Assembly (NCBI GenBank): GCA_039090855.1 | Contig: CM077005.1 | Coordinates: forward strand, 16,345,921 to 16,409,920 | Reading direction: 5' to 3' | Length of the DNA stretch: 64,000 bases | Origin: Macrothele yani | Lineage: Eukaryota; Arthropoda; Arachnida; Araneae; Macrothelidae | Shown here: positions 10,558 to 22,332 of the stretch, piece by piece | Layout: each line of letters starts with the position of its first letter | Position numbering within the stretch: position 1 is the stretch's first letter | Translations under genes and position numbers: made by a program | The notes under the pieces: generated by a model | Seen by the model: the letters and a program-made list of their open reading frames with translations, nothing else | Database searches by the model: none | What the model was told of the DNA's origin: nothing

Positions 10558-11341
10558 ACAGTTAGGCAAAGATACTTCATTGCAAACTGCGAAAATAGTG
10601 TTGAGAAATATCCAGAATGCAGAAGAGCATAAAGATCCTTTTTACACTGGGAAAGTCACAAACAAGCAAGGAAGGAAGTAAAGTAGAAGTAAAATTTCTA
10701 GAAAAAGGAGCTGCAAACACTTGCACTGGCCTAAGAAAGACAGACTAGAAACTATAAACATTCAGCACATTTTCTATGGACCAGTAGATTTGCAAGGTGC
10801 TGATCCATTAACAGCAAATGATGAGCAAATAAATGTTGCTTACAAATGTTATAAGAAGTACTTTGGATAATGTAGAATTTAAGTGCAAGACTTCAGCATA
10901 TCGAATAAAATTGTGTTTAAGCTACTGGACAGTATGTTGTTCTCCTTTTTGGCTATATGGTTATTATAACTTCATATCATTTAGTTTAAATGTTTTAACA
11001 GATTATCATAAAAAAAAATTAAATTACTCCATTTATATATCAAATATGATGCTGACCAAATATTTCTCCAGAAGTGCCCAGGAATTACCTCAACCCTGGG
11101 GTAATTATTGGTCACTTAATAATTATAATTAATCAAATTAAGAATTAATTTATGAAGTAAATTTTTTATAAAAAGCATAACAAAGTACTTACTCCATGCC
11201 AAAATTGGAGATACTAGCTTTCATAGTTTTTATAATAACTGAATGTTATTGATTTTTGACCAAGAATTTCCCGGGGTGACGATTATTTGGAAACTGAGTA
11301 AATGGTAACATTTAAGAACTTGGAAATGCACAGAAACTCAT

Positions 11342-11392
11342 GAATATTTGTTTATTTCTGTTTCCATTATTTACAGAAATAAACAAATATTC
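11342..11392. repeat. Perfect 20-bp-arm hairpin
   Basis: GAATATTTGTTTATTTCTGT and its exact complement flank an 11-nt loop. It lies 29 bp from arm 2 of the 78-bp inverted repeat. Confidence 0.9.
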
Positions 11393-11420
11393 TTGTCAAT
11401 TAATAAAGTTTTTACTTTTT

Positions 11421-11498
11421 AATATTATAGTCAATAGTTAACACAGAAAATACGCTAAAATAATAGACTAAATTTTAGATAAATGGAATACAGGGAAA
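11421..11498 (-). repeat. Arm 2 of the 78-bp perfect inverted repeat
   Basis: Exact reverse complement of 9951-10028. Confidence 0.9.
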
Positions 11499-13199
11499 TT
11501 TCTGTTTATTTCTGTTTTGAAAATATTTTTAAACTTTTAAGGAATTATATTTAAATACTTTTAACTAGCAAATACAATATGTACAATTTATACACAAGGT
11601 AAATAAAGAAATTAAAAAAAATAAGAACTTAAAGTAGCATATTGTAGTTTGCAATTCACAAACTTTAACAGCAACACTTGTCTAGATGCAGGGCTTGAAA
11701 AATATATGAAAAGTTACATGCCCAGCTTGGGGCAAGTGCAGAAAATATTTACTTGCCCAGAAGTAAAATCTACATGCCCGGAAAAATTTATCTTTTAAGA
11801 TAACAAAACAGAAGCCTCATTTTTTTAAAGTTAAAAATTATGCTAAACTTTTTATACATCTTTTACATCGCCATTTTAAAGTGTCCGTGTTAAAAGTGCA
11901 CAAACGCATATATCTTAAGTTTTAAGAAAGGTAATTTAGTGATTATGCCATGTTCAAGAATTTTTAATATACGTCCTGTGTTTCACAAAAAAAAAAAAAA
12001 AATAGTCATAGTTAACTGTACAGCAGTTTAAGTAGTTTTCAACAATTTTGAATGTAAAAATTATTTACCTTTTTCTCTTGTGCAAACAGAAGTGATTTTG
12101 CATCATAAAATACCCCAAGAATTGTTTAGAAACAAAGGCAATCCGTACGTTTTCGACTACTGTTGTGTGCACTTATAGTTATTAAACTATATTATCACCT
12201 GGACCGCCCCCGCCACACACACACATTCCTTGAAAAAATTGCTTGTGGTATCGGCAATTTTAGGATGGTTTTGGCAAGCAGTGCATCATATAATAGTCTT
12301 GTCATTTGAATTTAGCCAATTAAATGTTTTTATCCAAGATTCCTGAACTGTCCGACGGCATTTTTTTGCATACACTTTATCATAGTCTGCTTGCGTATTT
12401 CAATTCTGACGACGCAGATTCCGATTCTGAAATTACGTCACTCAACAATGCGGAAGACAAATTTGTAACAACCAACCGCTGACAGATCGGGAATTTCACA
12501 TAATTGCTTACTATGAGATATAATCTCATTGCTGGATTTTTTTCCAAAAAAAAAAATATATCTTTTACTAAATACAACTTGTATCCGCAGCTAACACAAA
12601 CTACTGTTCTCTTAGACAAACTAGGTAAGTTATCGGTGTCAGTAATTTTCGCTCTTCTCTCGGCTAAGTGTACAGGCTCATTCTTAAATCTTAAACGAAA
12701 CTTAAGCTTTGTTTCAGTAGTACCGCTGTTGTTCGTGTGTATGGGGGGGGAAGCTTTTCATTTCCCCTCCCTCACTCGCGCAAGTTGTATCGGAGACCCA
12801 ACCCCACCCAGGGTTGTGCAATAAATATTCTGCTGTCACTCCCTCCTCATAAAGCACGGCTTTTTTGCCCATCAGTCTGCATCCTCCTGTTCCATGGCAG
12901 TTTATGCATTTTGTCACTAAACACTGGAGGCTAGTTTCATCCGAGGCAAGCATCCTGTCATTAACTGTAAACAACATCTGGAGCAAAACTACTAAAGATC
13001 CAGACTTACAAATTTTGCTAGTAGACAGCAAAATTTGTATTGTGAGTGGCCATAAAAAAAAAATCAGTGACCAAACTTTGAAAAAAAATCAAATTGTATA
13101 TTTCATACTCTATTATTTTTATAAAATTGCTTAGTATAATATCAGTATGTTGTATTTTGCATATTTCAGTTATAGTATGCTTAAAAGTTGAAACTGAAG

Positions 13200-13990
13200 T
13201 AATAAAACAATGCAGGAGTGGTGGGAACATCGCGCGGGGAGGGAGTGCGATTACGAGAGAAACCTTCGCACCGTCCGACTTCCAGTTTTGGACATTTTCT
13301 CGCTATTTTCAAGCTGAAATACAAATATTTATGCAGTTAAATATTATAAAACAGTAATACTGTGCAGAGGCAACTTCGCGAAAAAAAGGAATTACGATTG
13401 CGGAAAAAATCTGAACTCAGTAGACCTTCCATTTTCGAAATTTTCGTAAAGTTGGAATTCCGTCCTCCGACGAACATCCTCCACTCCTCCCCCAAATTAT
13501 GTTTAATGGTGCATTGATCTTGCAAATGACCAAAATAATAACGAAAAAGGCGGAATTCCTCGATTTCGCAGAAGAATATCATGCCTGTTGATTACGGGAG
13601 GAAATTTTGCGGCGTCTAACCTACGTTTTCGCAAATCGTTTCCTACAGTTCCAAGCTGAAATACTTTCACGCAATAAAATCATATTTAACAATAAAACTG
13701 GAAACAAAGGCAACATCGGGAGAGAAAAATTACGATTACAGTAACTTTTTTACTCAGTTCAACTACAGTTTTCGAAAGTTTTGAGACAAAATACCGGCCC
13801 CCCAAATAGTCTTCAGTTTTACATTGATCCTGAGAACAATCCAAAAGATGACAAAAACACGCGGAATTCCGCAAATCAGCTAATAATTTCATGTATACCA
13901 TAAAACAAAAACAATTTAAAAAAAAGTAAAAATGAAAATTCGTAGAATCCGTAGTTTCGACAGCGAGGTCCATAGTTCCGTAGTCAGCCA
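13200..13990. repeat. Imperfect tandem duplication, ~340-bp unit
   Basis: Inside the 3.3-kb element, successive stretches share GGCAACTTCGCGA / GGCAACATCGGGA, AAAAATTACGATT, CTCAGT, CATTGATC and GGAATTCC landmarks (about 13367 and 13708). Each is preceded by CAAGCTGAAATAC (13310 and 13651). Two diverged units plus a partial one are visible. Confidence 0.55.
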
Positions 13991-14049
13991 ACTAAATCAG
14001 TAGAAACTACAGACATTCCGTAGCAGTTCGCAGGTATGGAAATACTATT

Positions 14050-14125
14050 ACAGTACAACCTCGAAAATCCGGAATCGTCCGGAGATCCGGACTTTGACGA
14101 TTCCGGATTTTAGAATTTCCCTATG
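14050..14125. repeat. Tigger-like terminal hairpin fragment
   Basis: CAGTACAACCTCGAAAATCC begins a sequence in which AAAATCCGGAATCGTC is followed, 16 nt later, by its exact complement. Ends of the CAGT-CAACCTCG-AATCCGG type occur in pogo/Tigger-like elements. The partner end is not identified. Confidence 0.45.
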
Positions 14126-15466
14126 GACTATGCAGGCTTTCAGCGAACATTCATTAAAAATAATAAAAAGAAAATGCCTAACTTCTGAAGTTTTAATCGG
14201 ATTTTGACGAAATTTCACAGGGGAGTTTTTTTTTTTACGTATCTTGGTTACTGTAAAATTTGCAATCTGTTATTTAAAAAATTGGAGAAATTTTTTTTCA
14301 TAAAAATTTCTCCCAGTTGAGCATACCCACTGCAACCTTGTGAACCTCGTTCCCCCGAAGACCCATCATCAGTCTTGGCCCATTCTTTGTGATCAAAAAC
14401 TGACACCTTAGCATTTTTTATAAACTTTTTTTTTTTTTTTTTAATCTGCTGTTCAAGCAGAGTAGCAGAATGAAACAGGTGATGGCCGACTTCCGTACAA
14501 CTCAAATTTTGTGCCATTTCCTGCGATTTCCGTACATTTGGAGTAAAATTTTTTTGGAAACGTGCGAGTTCCGTACAAGTTAAAAAAAAAAAAATTCTGT
14601 ACAATACATGTTAAATAAAATAATTGTTTTTCCCATACAGGTCGCCAGAATTGGCGATTTAATCAAACATTTTTAGTGGCCACGACGATGAAGTTTATTG
14701 CCGGTGGCGACCTGGCAACCGTGAGTCTTGATCTTTAAAAACTATGTATGGCCCCAATTTCTGGATGTAGATAATAACATAACTGAAGAAGCGCTATCCT
14801 CCTGGCCTTGGCATTCATTCTGTAATAATAATACAACTTCTGGTGATTTGCAGTAAAATGAAAAACATGTGATGACAGGTTGTTTTTTTCTAGAGTAGAA
14901 AATTCTCCATTCCAAACTTTTTTTTCTTTAAACCTAGTTGCCCGACTGGGCAACTAGATTCCTTTTTTACTTGCCCAGGCCAATAATTTACATGCCCCGA
15001 GCATCTCGGACAAGGTATTTTTCAAGCCCTGTAGATGTATAGCCTTGTTTTTGTGAGCGTGCTTGCAACTCACTATATTTGTTACTGTTGATTTTGACCA
15101 ATTTCAATTTGTAACTGATCAAAATGCTAGCCTGCAAAGCTGTGCTCACAATCGCCAAAGTTTTTTTATAGTTGCTGTACTTAACAATAATCACCAATTG
15201 CGAAAAATGTGACCAACAGGGCCACCCACCTATGCTATCCCAAGCTGCTGGGTTTTTTTGGTTTTTTTTTAAGAATACAAGCAACTGCTAAGATTAAGTG
15301 ACTTTATATTTCTTACTAATTTAATAAAAATATAAACTAATGGAACAAACTATTTTGACATTGAGTGATTATGTATGATTTATAAATGAACTTTTTCTTG
15401 GTTACATAAGAGATAAATGATTTCTTTTCTGTCAGTTTGAATTAAAACTAAACAAATTACTAATTT

Positions 15467-15664
15467 TCATATGAAAAAAAATGACTGAACCAGGTCTTCA
15501 GCCTGTTTGGATAGGCTGTATGTTCCAGTTGTAGTGTTTACCTCAACCAAACATAATGTGTGTGTCAAAGGTACTTCACAACAATCATTATTAGGCCAAT
15601 GTGGGTGCATGAATCGAACACTCACATCACCTTCATCATAGTTAATCTTTTCAACAAATCCCAC
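15467..15664 (-). pseudogene. Fragment of an uncharacterised arthropod protein
   Basis: The 65-codon minus-strand frame reads GFVEKINYDEGDVSVRFMHP followed by HWPNND, then LCLVEVNTTTGTYSLS. The FVE-(I/V)-DE-(D/E)V--(K/R)FMHP pattern followed by a C-V-motif recalls short chromo/tudor-like segments of multicopy uncharacterised arthropod proteins that travel with repeats. There is no intact context upstream or downstream. It could be a single host exon instead. Confidence 0.35.
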
Positions 15665-16316
15665 ATATCAACAGAAATCATAAACATGCTACGTAGCAGT
15701 TAGCATTTAACTGTAACTCATCTTGAGAATTGGTTACATTGATTTCCGAAATAATGCTGTAATATTAATCAGAAAATCTCTCAGCACCAATTGTGAAGTG
15801 GTGTAAAGTGATGCATTGTGCGTGTACTAGGAAGAGTTTTTGCTTTCTCAAAATGGGGACTAAGCTGATTACGCACTTTGTTCATCTCCTCTGCATACAC
15901 AAAGAAAAATGTTATGTCTTTTATATTATCTTTGCAGAAGTTATACATTGTTGCAGCAGATGTTATTTGCTGAGCTAAAGGTCACTGCAAACTGGCTTTT
16001 GTGCTTAGCCTTTTTACAACTGCACCAATACCATCACATGGTAACTTGCCATGGCTTGTTGCAAAAAATGACTACTTCCCTACCAATCCAGAAAAGTCCT
16101 GTTCATGATAGCACAAGTTCAGAAAATTCTTGCAGTTTTCATATTGTGCAGAACAACCATCAGTGAAATATTCAATATTTGTCAGTCTGTGGCAATGCAC
16201 GACCTTTTTCTAAACTGAAGGAAGTAGATGCATCCAACATGACTAGAAACTTTAGGAGGCAAAAATAGAGATAGCAAGTCAGGATAGAACTTTATTTGGA
16301 AGTCCTTTGAGGAGGA

Positions 16317-16354
<38 letters not shown>

Positions 16355-17400
16355 TGGGGTGGGGGGCCTCAACATTCGCTAATTACTATGGCAAGCATTT
16401 TATTATCGATATAAAAAAAAATTAGGTTGGGCGCCTAACTTTCTTTTTTTTTTTTTTCTTTTTGTGGTTGCCCAGCCAGTTCATCTCCAGTAGAAAGGAT
16501 ATTTTCTACTTGCGGACTAGTCTGATCAAAACTTCGCAACTGCTTAAGTGTTGATAAAGCACAGAAACTTGTCAAGATCCACAAATATTTAAAAAACTGT
16601 AAATTTTTCACAAAAAATATTGAAATTTGTGGTTTTACCCAAATTTAATTAAACATCCCAGAAATGTTTGATGAGGGCTGAGAGTTTGATCAAATACTAG
16701 TTCATAGATTGCAGTGAATGGGTATGTAAAGTATCTTAACATTTGTGTAGATTTAAATAAAATTCTTTCAAGACTATATAAAAAGGAGATTTTTGTTAAC
16801 CAATAGGTGTGTTGTATAGATTTTTCATTAATAACATTTAATCATCTGAAATTTTAATGAAAGGATATGAAAACCAAATAAAACCTCTAGCACCCTGTTG
16901 AAACCCCAAAAAAACAAGAAAACCTAAAAAAAAGCCTTAATAAAACACACCCAGGTTGGGTTTCTTTAAAAAAGCCCTGGTTGGTTTTTTTCAACCCTGA
17001 TTTTTGGGGGACTTTGTAGAGAGACAAATGAATATTTTATAATTCAAGTTGCTGATTGAGACGCTTCGACATTAATGAATGCTATTGTTCAAAATATAAA
17101 CAAAGGCAGTACGATATATTTGGATTTGTGGTGGACGTGTGAATCTAATGAACTTAAAAGATGCTGGTTTTCATCACTTCACTGTGAATAACTAATACAA
17201 TTTTATTGACCCCGACAGAGGGGCACACACACAATCCATAGAAAGGTTATGGGGTTCTACAAAATAGTGCAACAAGAAACGCTGTGATACTGCACGTCAT
17301 CATATCGAATCTTATTTGGCGGAGTTCATGTGGCGAAGAATGAAAAAGAAATGAAAACATGTTTGAAGCCATACTTACCGCCATTGCTAATGTTTGGCCA
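15665..17400. other. No gene recognised; homopolymer tracts
   Basis: The region includes a T-tract of about 33 nt starting near 16321, a second T-rich run near 16445, and an imperfect fold-back around 16890-17010 (AACCCAGGTTGGG-type). Reading frames up to 85 codons show no domain. Confidence 0.4.
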
Positions 17401-17404
17401 CCAT

Positions 17405-17620
17405 CAGAAAAGCTGGACTGATGCCTCAGTATATGTTTCTTTTCTTTATTTTGAACTGTTTGACTTTTGTATGTGTACTTGGTGTTGTTAGGCAGTAAAT
17501 TTTCATTTTTTTTATTGAACTGTTTTATTTTTTGTATGTGTAATTTAGGCAGTATATGTTGACTTTTGTATGTGTAATTTAGACAGTATATAGGCAGCAC
17601 ACGTTGACTTTCGTATGTGT
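17405..17620. repeat. Degenerate tandem repeat, first part
   Basis: Units built on GACTTTTGTATGTGTAATTTAGGCAGTATA recur with variation at about 17460, 17530 and 17565. A further related unit lies beyond the SINE at 17943-18000, so the SINE at 17621 seems to have landed in the array. Confidence 0.6.
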
Positions 17621-17925
17621 GGGGCCGCGGGTGGCCTAGTGGGCAACGTACGTGACTGCCACAGAAAGGACCTCAGGTTCGATCCCAGCAGGTACGAATG
17701 CTCGATTCACTAAATATCCGCAGTGCGTCGGATGGGCACGTTAAGCCGTCGGACCCCGAGTACTGAACCCCCACCCCCGGTAATAAATAAGGGCGTCTTC
17801 CTACCACTTTCTACTTCACTTCTGTGTCACTTTCTTATCGGGCACTCTAACCCAAATCTCCTAGCTTCCTATTTCTAAAGGTTAAGACCTGGGGTCGGAC
17901 ACTCCCTTCCTAAAATCCTCTACAT
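17621..17925 (+). mobile_element. tRNA-derived SINE, family 2
   Basis: The head has A-box-like TGGCCTAGTGGG and B-box-like GGTTCGATCCC, followed by a body with GTCGGATGGGCACGTTAAGC and CGTCGGACCCC. That body type occurs in many invertebrate SINEs. It has a polymerase III promoter layout with no coding capacity. It is unrelated to the SINE family between 19881 and 27876. Confidence 0.75.
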
Positions 17926-18131
17926 ATGATCATATTTTGTAATCGTAAGTTAGGCAGTATATGTTTCTTTATATTAAACTGTTTCACTCTTGTACCTGTA
18001 CTTGCCGTGGTTATATTTGAGCCAAAATCGGTCTCTACTGAGGTCCTCTGTTTAATACACAAGTACCAAAACTTTCAGTACTATCAAAACCGATTATATT
18101 TAGTTACTATGAATCTTTTGCTGCCTGTTGG

Positions 18132-19384
18132 TACAGTAAAACTTCTGAATAGCAGACATTGAAGGGAAGGGGGGAAACTGTCCGTTATTGGGAAAATCAT
18201 GCTTTATGACAGTATGCTATGTTTATAATGTAAAAGTGGTTTAAAAGATAAGCAAATATATGTAAATTTATGCAATACATGGGGCAAACTTGTACTAACT
18301 TTTATTAAAAAATACCCATCGAAACCTAAGAAGCAAAATAATCAAGTATTGCTGTTTATCTATTACATTCTTGTGAAACTTTGTTTTCTAAATTAATTTC
18401 TAGCCAGACGCCTGAAGCTTTGAATCCTAATTCATTTGCGATTTCTAAAACTTTTTGACAAATTGAAGTCCCTGATAAAGAAATGTTGTTGGCTCTAGTG
18501 CGGCAAAAATCATCAGTTTTAGGGAAAGCTCTAATTTTCTGGTTGCCATTACAATTTTGCCAAGACTTCAAAGATTTCACTCACTTGCGTTTTTCCAATG
18601 CCTACTTTTATCTTTTAAAACGCGTACACTTAATCTTTCACTGAGCTACTCTTTTTAAAGTTTTTCTTTTAGAATCAAGCGTTTAATTTTGTTCGACATT
18701 TTAAAATCTGTTTGAGAAATCTTTGCTTCATAGCTCACTTGATGAAAAAAACCTACATGATTATTGCAAACAAGTGTGATTTCTAGTAATCTGGACTTGA
18801 AATTGATCCCTGTGCACCGAATGACCTTGACCTTACCAAACAACAAAAGGCAGTCCCTTCCACCTACACCTGAATTGTGTTTGCATGTGTTTCAATCCAA
18901 TTACCATTCCCGAATTAGTCGGCCTTGGGCGCTGGCCCCCCCTATTGGGAGCACCTGAAGAGCTAGAAAGCAGTTTTTCCTGGTCAGATGTACATATACA
19001 AAGAGAGAGTTGGACTGTCTGGTTAGAGCACGAACGTTAATCCTTTTCCCAGCAATTTCAGCCACTTACCATAGCACTTAGCACCCTAAAATTTACTAGG
19101 CCTCAGGAACAAAACTGTTGAGATAGACAATGAAAAAGAGTAAAATAACAAAAAAGAAAAATTTTGCGAGTTTGGGCAAATAACACCACTAGGAATTCCT
19201 AGAATCGAAATCAAAATGTCAGTTATATTGTACTTTAAGTGTGTCCGCGTCCGTTATTTAGAATGCCCACTATAAAGAAGTGAATGCCCCATAAGAAGCA
19301 ATGCGTTTCTGCAGAATAAAAAATTGTCCGTTATATAGAGATGTTTCCAATTAAGAAGTGTCCATTAATGGAAGTTTCACTGTA
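18132..19384 (-). mobile_element. pogo/Tigger-like DNA transposon
   Basis: The left end TACAGTAAAACTTC and the right end read inward, TACAGTGAAACTTC, form the inverted repeat, and TA sits at both outer ends as expected. The transposase is on the minus strand. From about 18700 it reads MSNKIKRLILKEKL (CENP-B N-terminal helix-turn-helix). Lower, at 18580-18356, it reads ISLSGTSICQKVLEIANELG then FKASGVWLEI, the second CENP-B-type DNA-binding domain. The catalytic DDE region is absent or unreadable, and stops break the frame. Inactive. Confidence 0.7.
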
Positions 19385-19880
19385 TTATTATTTTGACACT
19401 GCAATTCCTCCAGCAAGAAAAAATGGTAAATGTGTAGATTAGCGTCCTAAATTATTTCGTCGGAAAAAATGTTAGTACCTGGAAAAAGTGTGACGTACAG
19501 ATGTTAAGAGTATGGAAATTAATGGCAAATGGTGCAGAAATTTCATATTTTAAATTTGTTTTAAAGATTTTTATCGTAACATTGACCTGCAAGTCCGACG
19601 CTGTTAAGAGAAGCTGCGGTAGGCCTAATGCATAGCTCCTGCAAAGATGTGAAGCTTTGGTCCGTTAAAAGGAAGGTTCATTGCTGTGCCGAAATGACGG
19701 GCGGAAGAGTACAAGAGAAGGAGGTGACGTTGTTGGCAGGAGAGCTGTTGTAGTGATACGCTACAGAAAATAGGTCCACATCATCCACCCTTTATTTTGT
19801 TGTCATGTATGTTGTTGGCAGGAAAAACAGGATAAACTCTCTCATATTTGCAAAAGATATGTATGCATAAGATAGAAACT

Positions 19881-20106
19881 GACTTTTTTTTTTTTTTTTT
19901 TGATTGGAGGTTTAACTACCGCCATGAGCAACTCAATGGGCTATAATCAGTCGCCCGTCCCTAATTTAGGGTCACTGGTTCCAGGGAAGGGAGAGAGCCA
20001 GTGCCGCAAGACAAACAACATCCATGCCTCACCGGGATTCGAACCCAGAACCTTTTGGACGAATGGATCAGAGGCCATTGCTTAGACCACTGCGCCACCG
20101 GGCAGC
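19881..20106 (-). mobile_element. tRNA-derived SINE, family 1, full copy
   Basis: Sense is on the minus strand. The tRNA-like head (GTGGCGCAGTGGTC A box, GGTTCGAATCC B box, slightly mutated) is followed by a body with CACTGGCTCTCTCCCTTCCC and CCTAAATTAGGGACGGGCGA, then a 3' end CCTCCAATC with an A tail (seen as T at 19883-19900). Confidence 0.85.
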
Positions 20107-21109
20107 AGAAACTCATTTGCGAACAAGCTATTAACAGGAGAACCAAAAGCGCAGTGACACAGCAAGTCAGCTACGAATTGAAGCTGTTCAAACCAGAACC
20201 AAAAGTTATAGTTTCCCACTTTTCTGTGCAATATAGAAAAGCATATTAGTACTTTCTATTTCAAATCAGGGAAATATATGTGAATGAACAAAAAATTTCT
20301 GTACATTTGTTTCAGAAACAATGACAAAATATGAACGAATTATATTCTGTAGGGTATGAGTACATGATGCTTCGCTCCCCTGGCAAGAACGTACATGGCT
20401 GCACTTGTTGTCATCCGCACATGAATTACATGGCACAGCAAACCTTCCTTTCATTGGAGCAACACACAGCGTCGTCACGGTAGCCATGCATTAGGCTTAC
20501 TGCAGCGTCTCTTCACAGTACCGCACTTACAGGCAAATATTACGTTAAAAATATTTAAAACACATTTAAATTACGAAATTTCTGCACCATTTGCCATTCA
20601 TTTCTATACTCTAAAATCTGTATGTCACACTTTTCCCAGGTACTAACATTTTTCTCATGAAATAATTTCGGACACTAATCTACACATTTACCAAAAAATC
20701 ACTCCAAAATGTTGGGTATACACATATAATTACCAAATTATGTTTTACATCTGTTACACTGCTTTGTGCACCTGCTTAGTTGTCTTAGGAAGGAGACTTT
20801 CCATATTTGGTTGGCATTTAGCACATAAAATTTTTCAAACCGTACTTATGTTTCCCCCTCTCCCCCCATTTTCTGGCTTTGGTCTTTCCAATATATTGTC
20901 TTTAAAACATTTGCTTCTAAATCTCCATTGGGCCTACTGCAAATACATGCGATGAGCCTCATTCAGTGAGACAATTCACAAATAATTCATTTGCAACCAC
21001 ACTACAAATGGTGAACTCGCACAACTGTGGGTTTTGTTTTTTTACGCTTTTCAACCGTAGGTTGAAGAAGCGTTTATGCTCCAGCTTTGTCCGTCTATCT
21101 GTCTGGTAT
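20107..21109. other. No gene recognised
   Basis: AT-rich sequence with frames under 80 codons and no recognisable domain. 20545-20710 resembles 19430-19560 in inverse orientation (shared TTTCTGCACCATTTGCCAT and TGTAGATTAG-type words), so an inverted repeat or paired element ends may flank the SINE. Confidence 0.4.
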
Positions 21110-21305
21110 AAATTTTGAAGATGACAATCCATTTTTTGGTGTAAATATGGTAAGTAAGATAACAAACAAGAACTTGAAAATTTTGTTGTCCTGGAGCGGG
21201 AATCGAACCCGCGTCTTCCAGATAGTGCCCGGGTAATTTTCAAGTTTTCGGATGTTATCTGACTTACCATATTTACACCGGAAAACGGATTGACATCTTT
21301 AAAAT
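21110..21305. mobile_element. Palindromic element with tRNA-like core
   Basis: Arms of about 80 bp (ATTTTGAAGATGACAATCC, TGTAAATATGGTAAGTAAGA, AACTTGAAAATTT on the left and their near-complements on the right) enclose CCTGGAGCGGGAATCGAACC. The complement of that core is a tRNA TpsiC arm plus acceptor end. A half copy is at 7918-8065, and the core also matches the tRNA-like sequence at 28949-29020. Confidence 0.7.
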
Positions 21306-21403
21306 TTGCATTGCATGGTGCAATCCCGTATTCCACTCATGATTTCTGGTATGTTGGAAAGTGTATCATAATCAATGCATTGCATGATTTTACTAACTTG
21401 TTT

Positions 21404-21606
21404 GACAACAACTAACAACTCAGTGAGCTATATATATATATAAGCAGTTCACCATCTTAATTTTAACAACTGGTTCCCGAGGGAAGGAAGAGAGCCAGTA
21501 CCCATAATACGAACTCAAATCCTTGCCTTACAGGATTACAACACGGTCCCATCTCGGACGAATGATTAAAAAGCCAGTGCTTACATCACTGCAGCACCAG
21601 AGCAGC
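21404..21606 (-). mobile_element. SINE family 1, degraded copy
   Basis: Landmarks AACTCAGTGAGCTATA, GAGAGCCAGTACCC and a head remnant (GGACGAATGATTAAAAAGCC, CACTGCAGCACC) are preserved in order but heavily mutated. Confidence 0.7.
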
Positions 21607-21804
21607 CAGCTGTGAATGATCAATCTGCAATTACTGCAACACACACACACACACACTGAAGTCACAGCATGTTTTACTTTCTTTCGCCGGCATGAGTTCG
21701 GAAATGAATTTCCAATAAGAAAAGTAATGTTGAGAATTGGTGTGCGTCAACTGTTGCTGGGAATATGTTGAAACTTAAGAATGGAAATGGCATGTGAATG
21801 CCAT

Positions 21805-21955
21805 TTTTTTTTTTTTTTTTTTTGTTGCAGGTTTAACGACCACCGGAACAACTCAATGGGTTATAAGCAGTCGCCCGTCCCTAATTTTGGGTCACTGGCT
21901 CCAGGGAAGGGAGAGAGCCAAAGACAAACACAACATCCATATGAGTGCCATTCAT
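21805..21955 (-). mobile_element. SINE family 1, head-truncated copy
   Basis: A T-tract (the A tail on the sense strand) is followed by GTTTAACGACCACCGGAACA and the body down to ACACAACATCCAT. The tRNA head is missing. Confidence 0.8.
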
Positions 21956-22169
21956 TTGAATGATGTGCTGGAATCTGCAAGTCATCATGAACAGTTGAAG
22001 AGTTCCTGTTCTCTCAGGCAGAAACCATTGGCCTTGAACATGCTTTAATTGTAACATTGGATCTCTGCACCAAATAAATTTACTCAGTGAGCACTGTGAC
22101 AACCTGGAAATTGGTTTATTCATTTGAATGATTATTTGTGAATGACTTTTGCATTAATGAACTTCTACT

Positions 22170-22332
22170 CTGAGCAACTCAATGGGCTATAAGCAGTCAT
22201 CCATGCCTAATTTAGGGCCACTGTTTCCAGGGAAGAGAGCCAGTGTCCTAAGACAAACACAACATCCATGCCTGGCCAGAATTCAAACCCAGACCCAACT
22301 CTGATGAAGTCGCTTAGACCACTGGGCCGAGG
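22170..22332 (-). mobile_element. SINE family 1, tail-truncated degraded copy
   Basis: It starts at GAGCAACTCAATGGGCTATA and retains the body and a mutated B box (AATTCAAACCC). The CCTCCAATC 3' end is missing. Confidence 0.75.

Larger units (their letters stand above)
9299..11288 (+). mobile_element. Degraded pogo-like DNA transposon with repeated termini
   Basis: The left end TCGTCACCTGGGGTAATTCC and the right end, read inward on the minus strand, TCGTCACCCCGGGAAATTCT are inverted repeats, each continuing to GGTCA. The unit GGGGTAATTCYYGGTCAC recurs at 9312, 9338, 9718 and 11095, as in elements with subterminal transposase sites. The left flank is TA, as expected for pogo. A transposase-start remnant is at 10056-10256 and a palindromic MITE is nested at 10379-10557. 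Confidence 0.6.
11689..15031. mobile_element. 3.3-kb element with CAGGGCTTGAAAAATA ends
   Basis: The left end CAGGGCTTGAAAAATATATG and the right end read inward, CAGGGCTTGAAAAATACCTT, form inverted repeats. Both subterminal regions carry repeated ACATGCCC / ACTTGCCCAG motifs. The direct repeat TAGATG abuts both ends (11683-11688 and 15032-15037). CAGGG ends suggest hAT, but hAT normally duplicates 8 bp. No transposase frame is readable inside, so it is non-autonomous or decayed. Confidence 0.6.
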
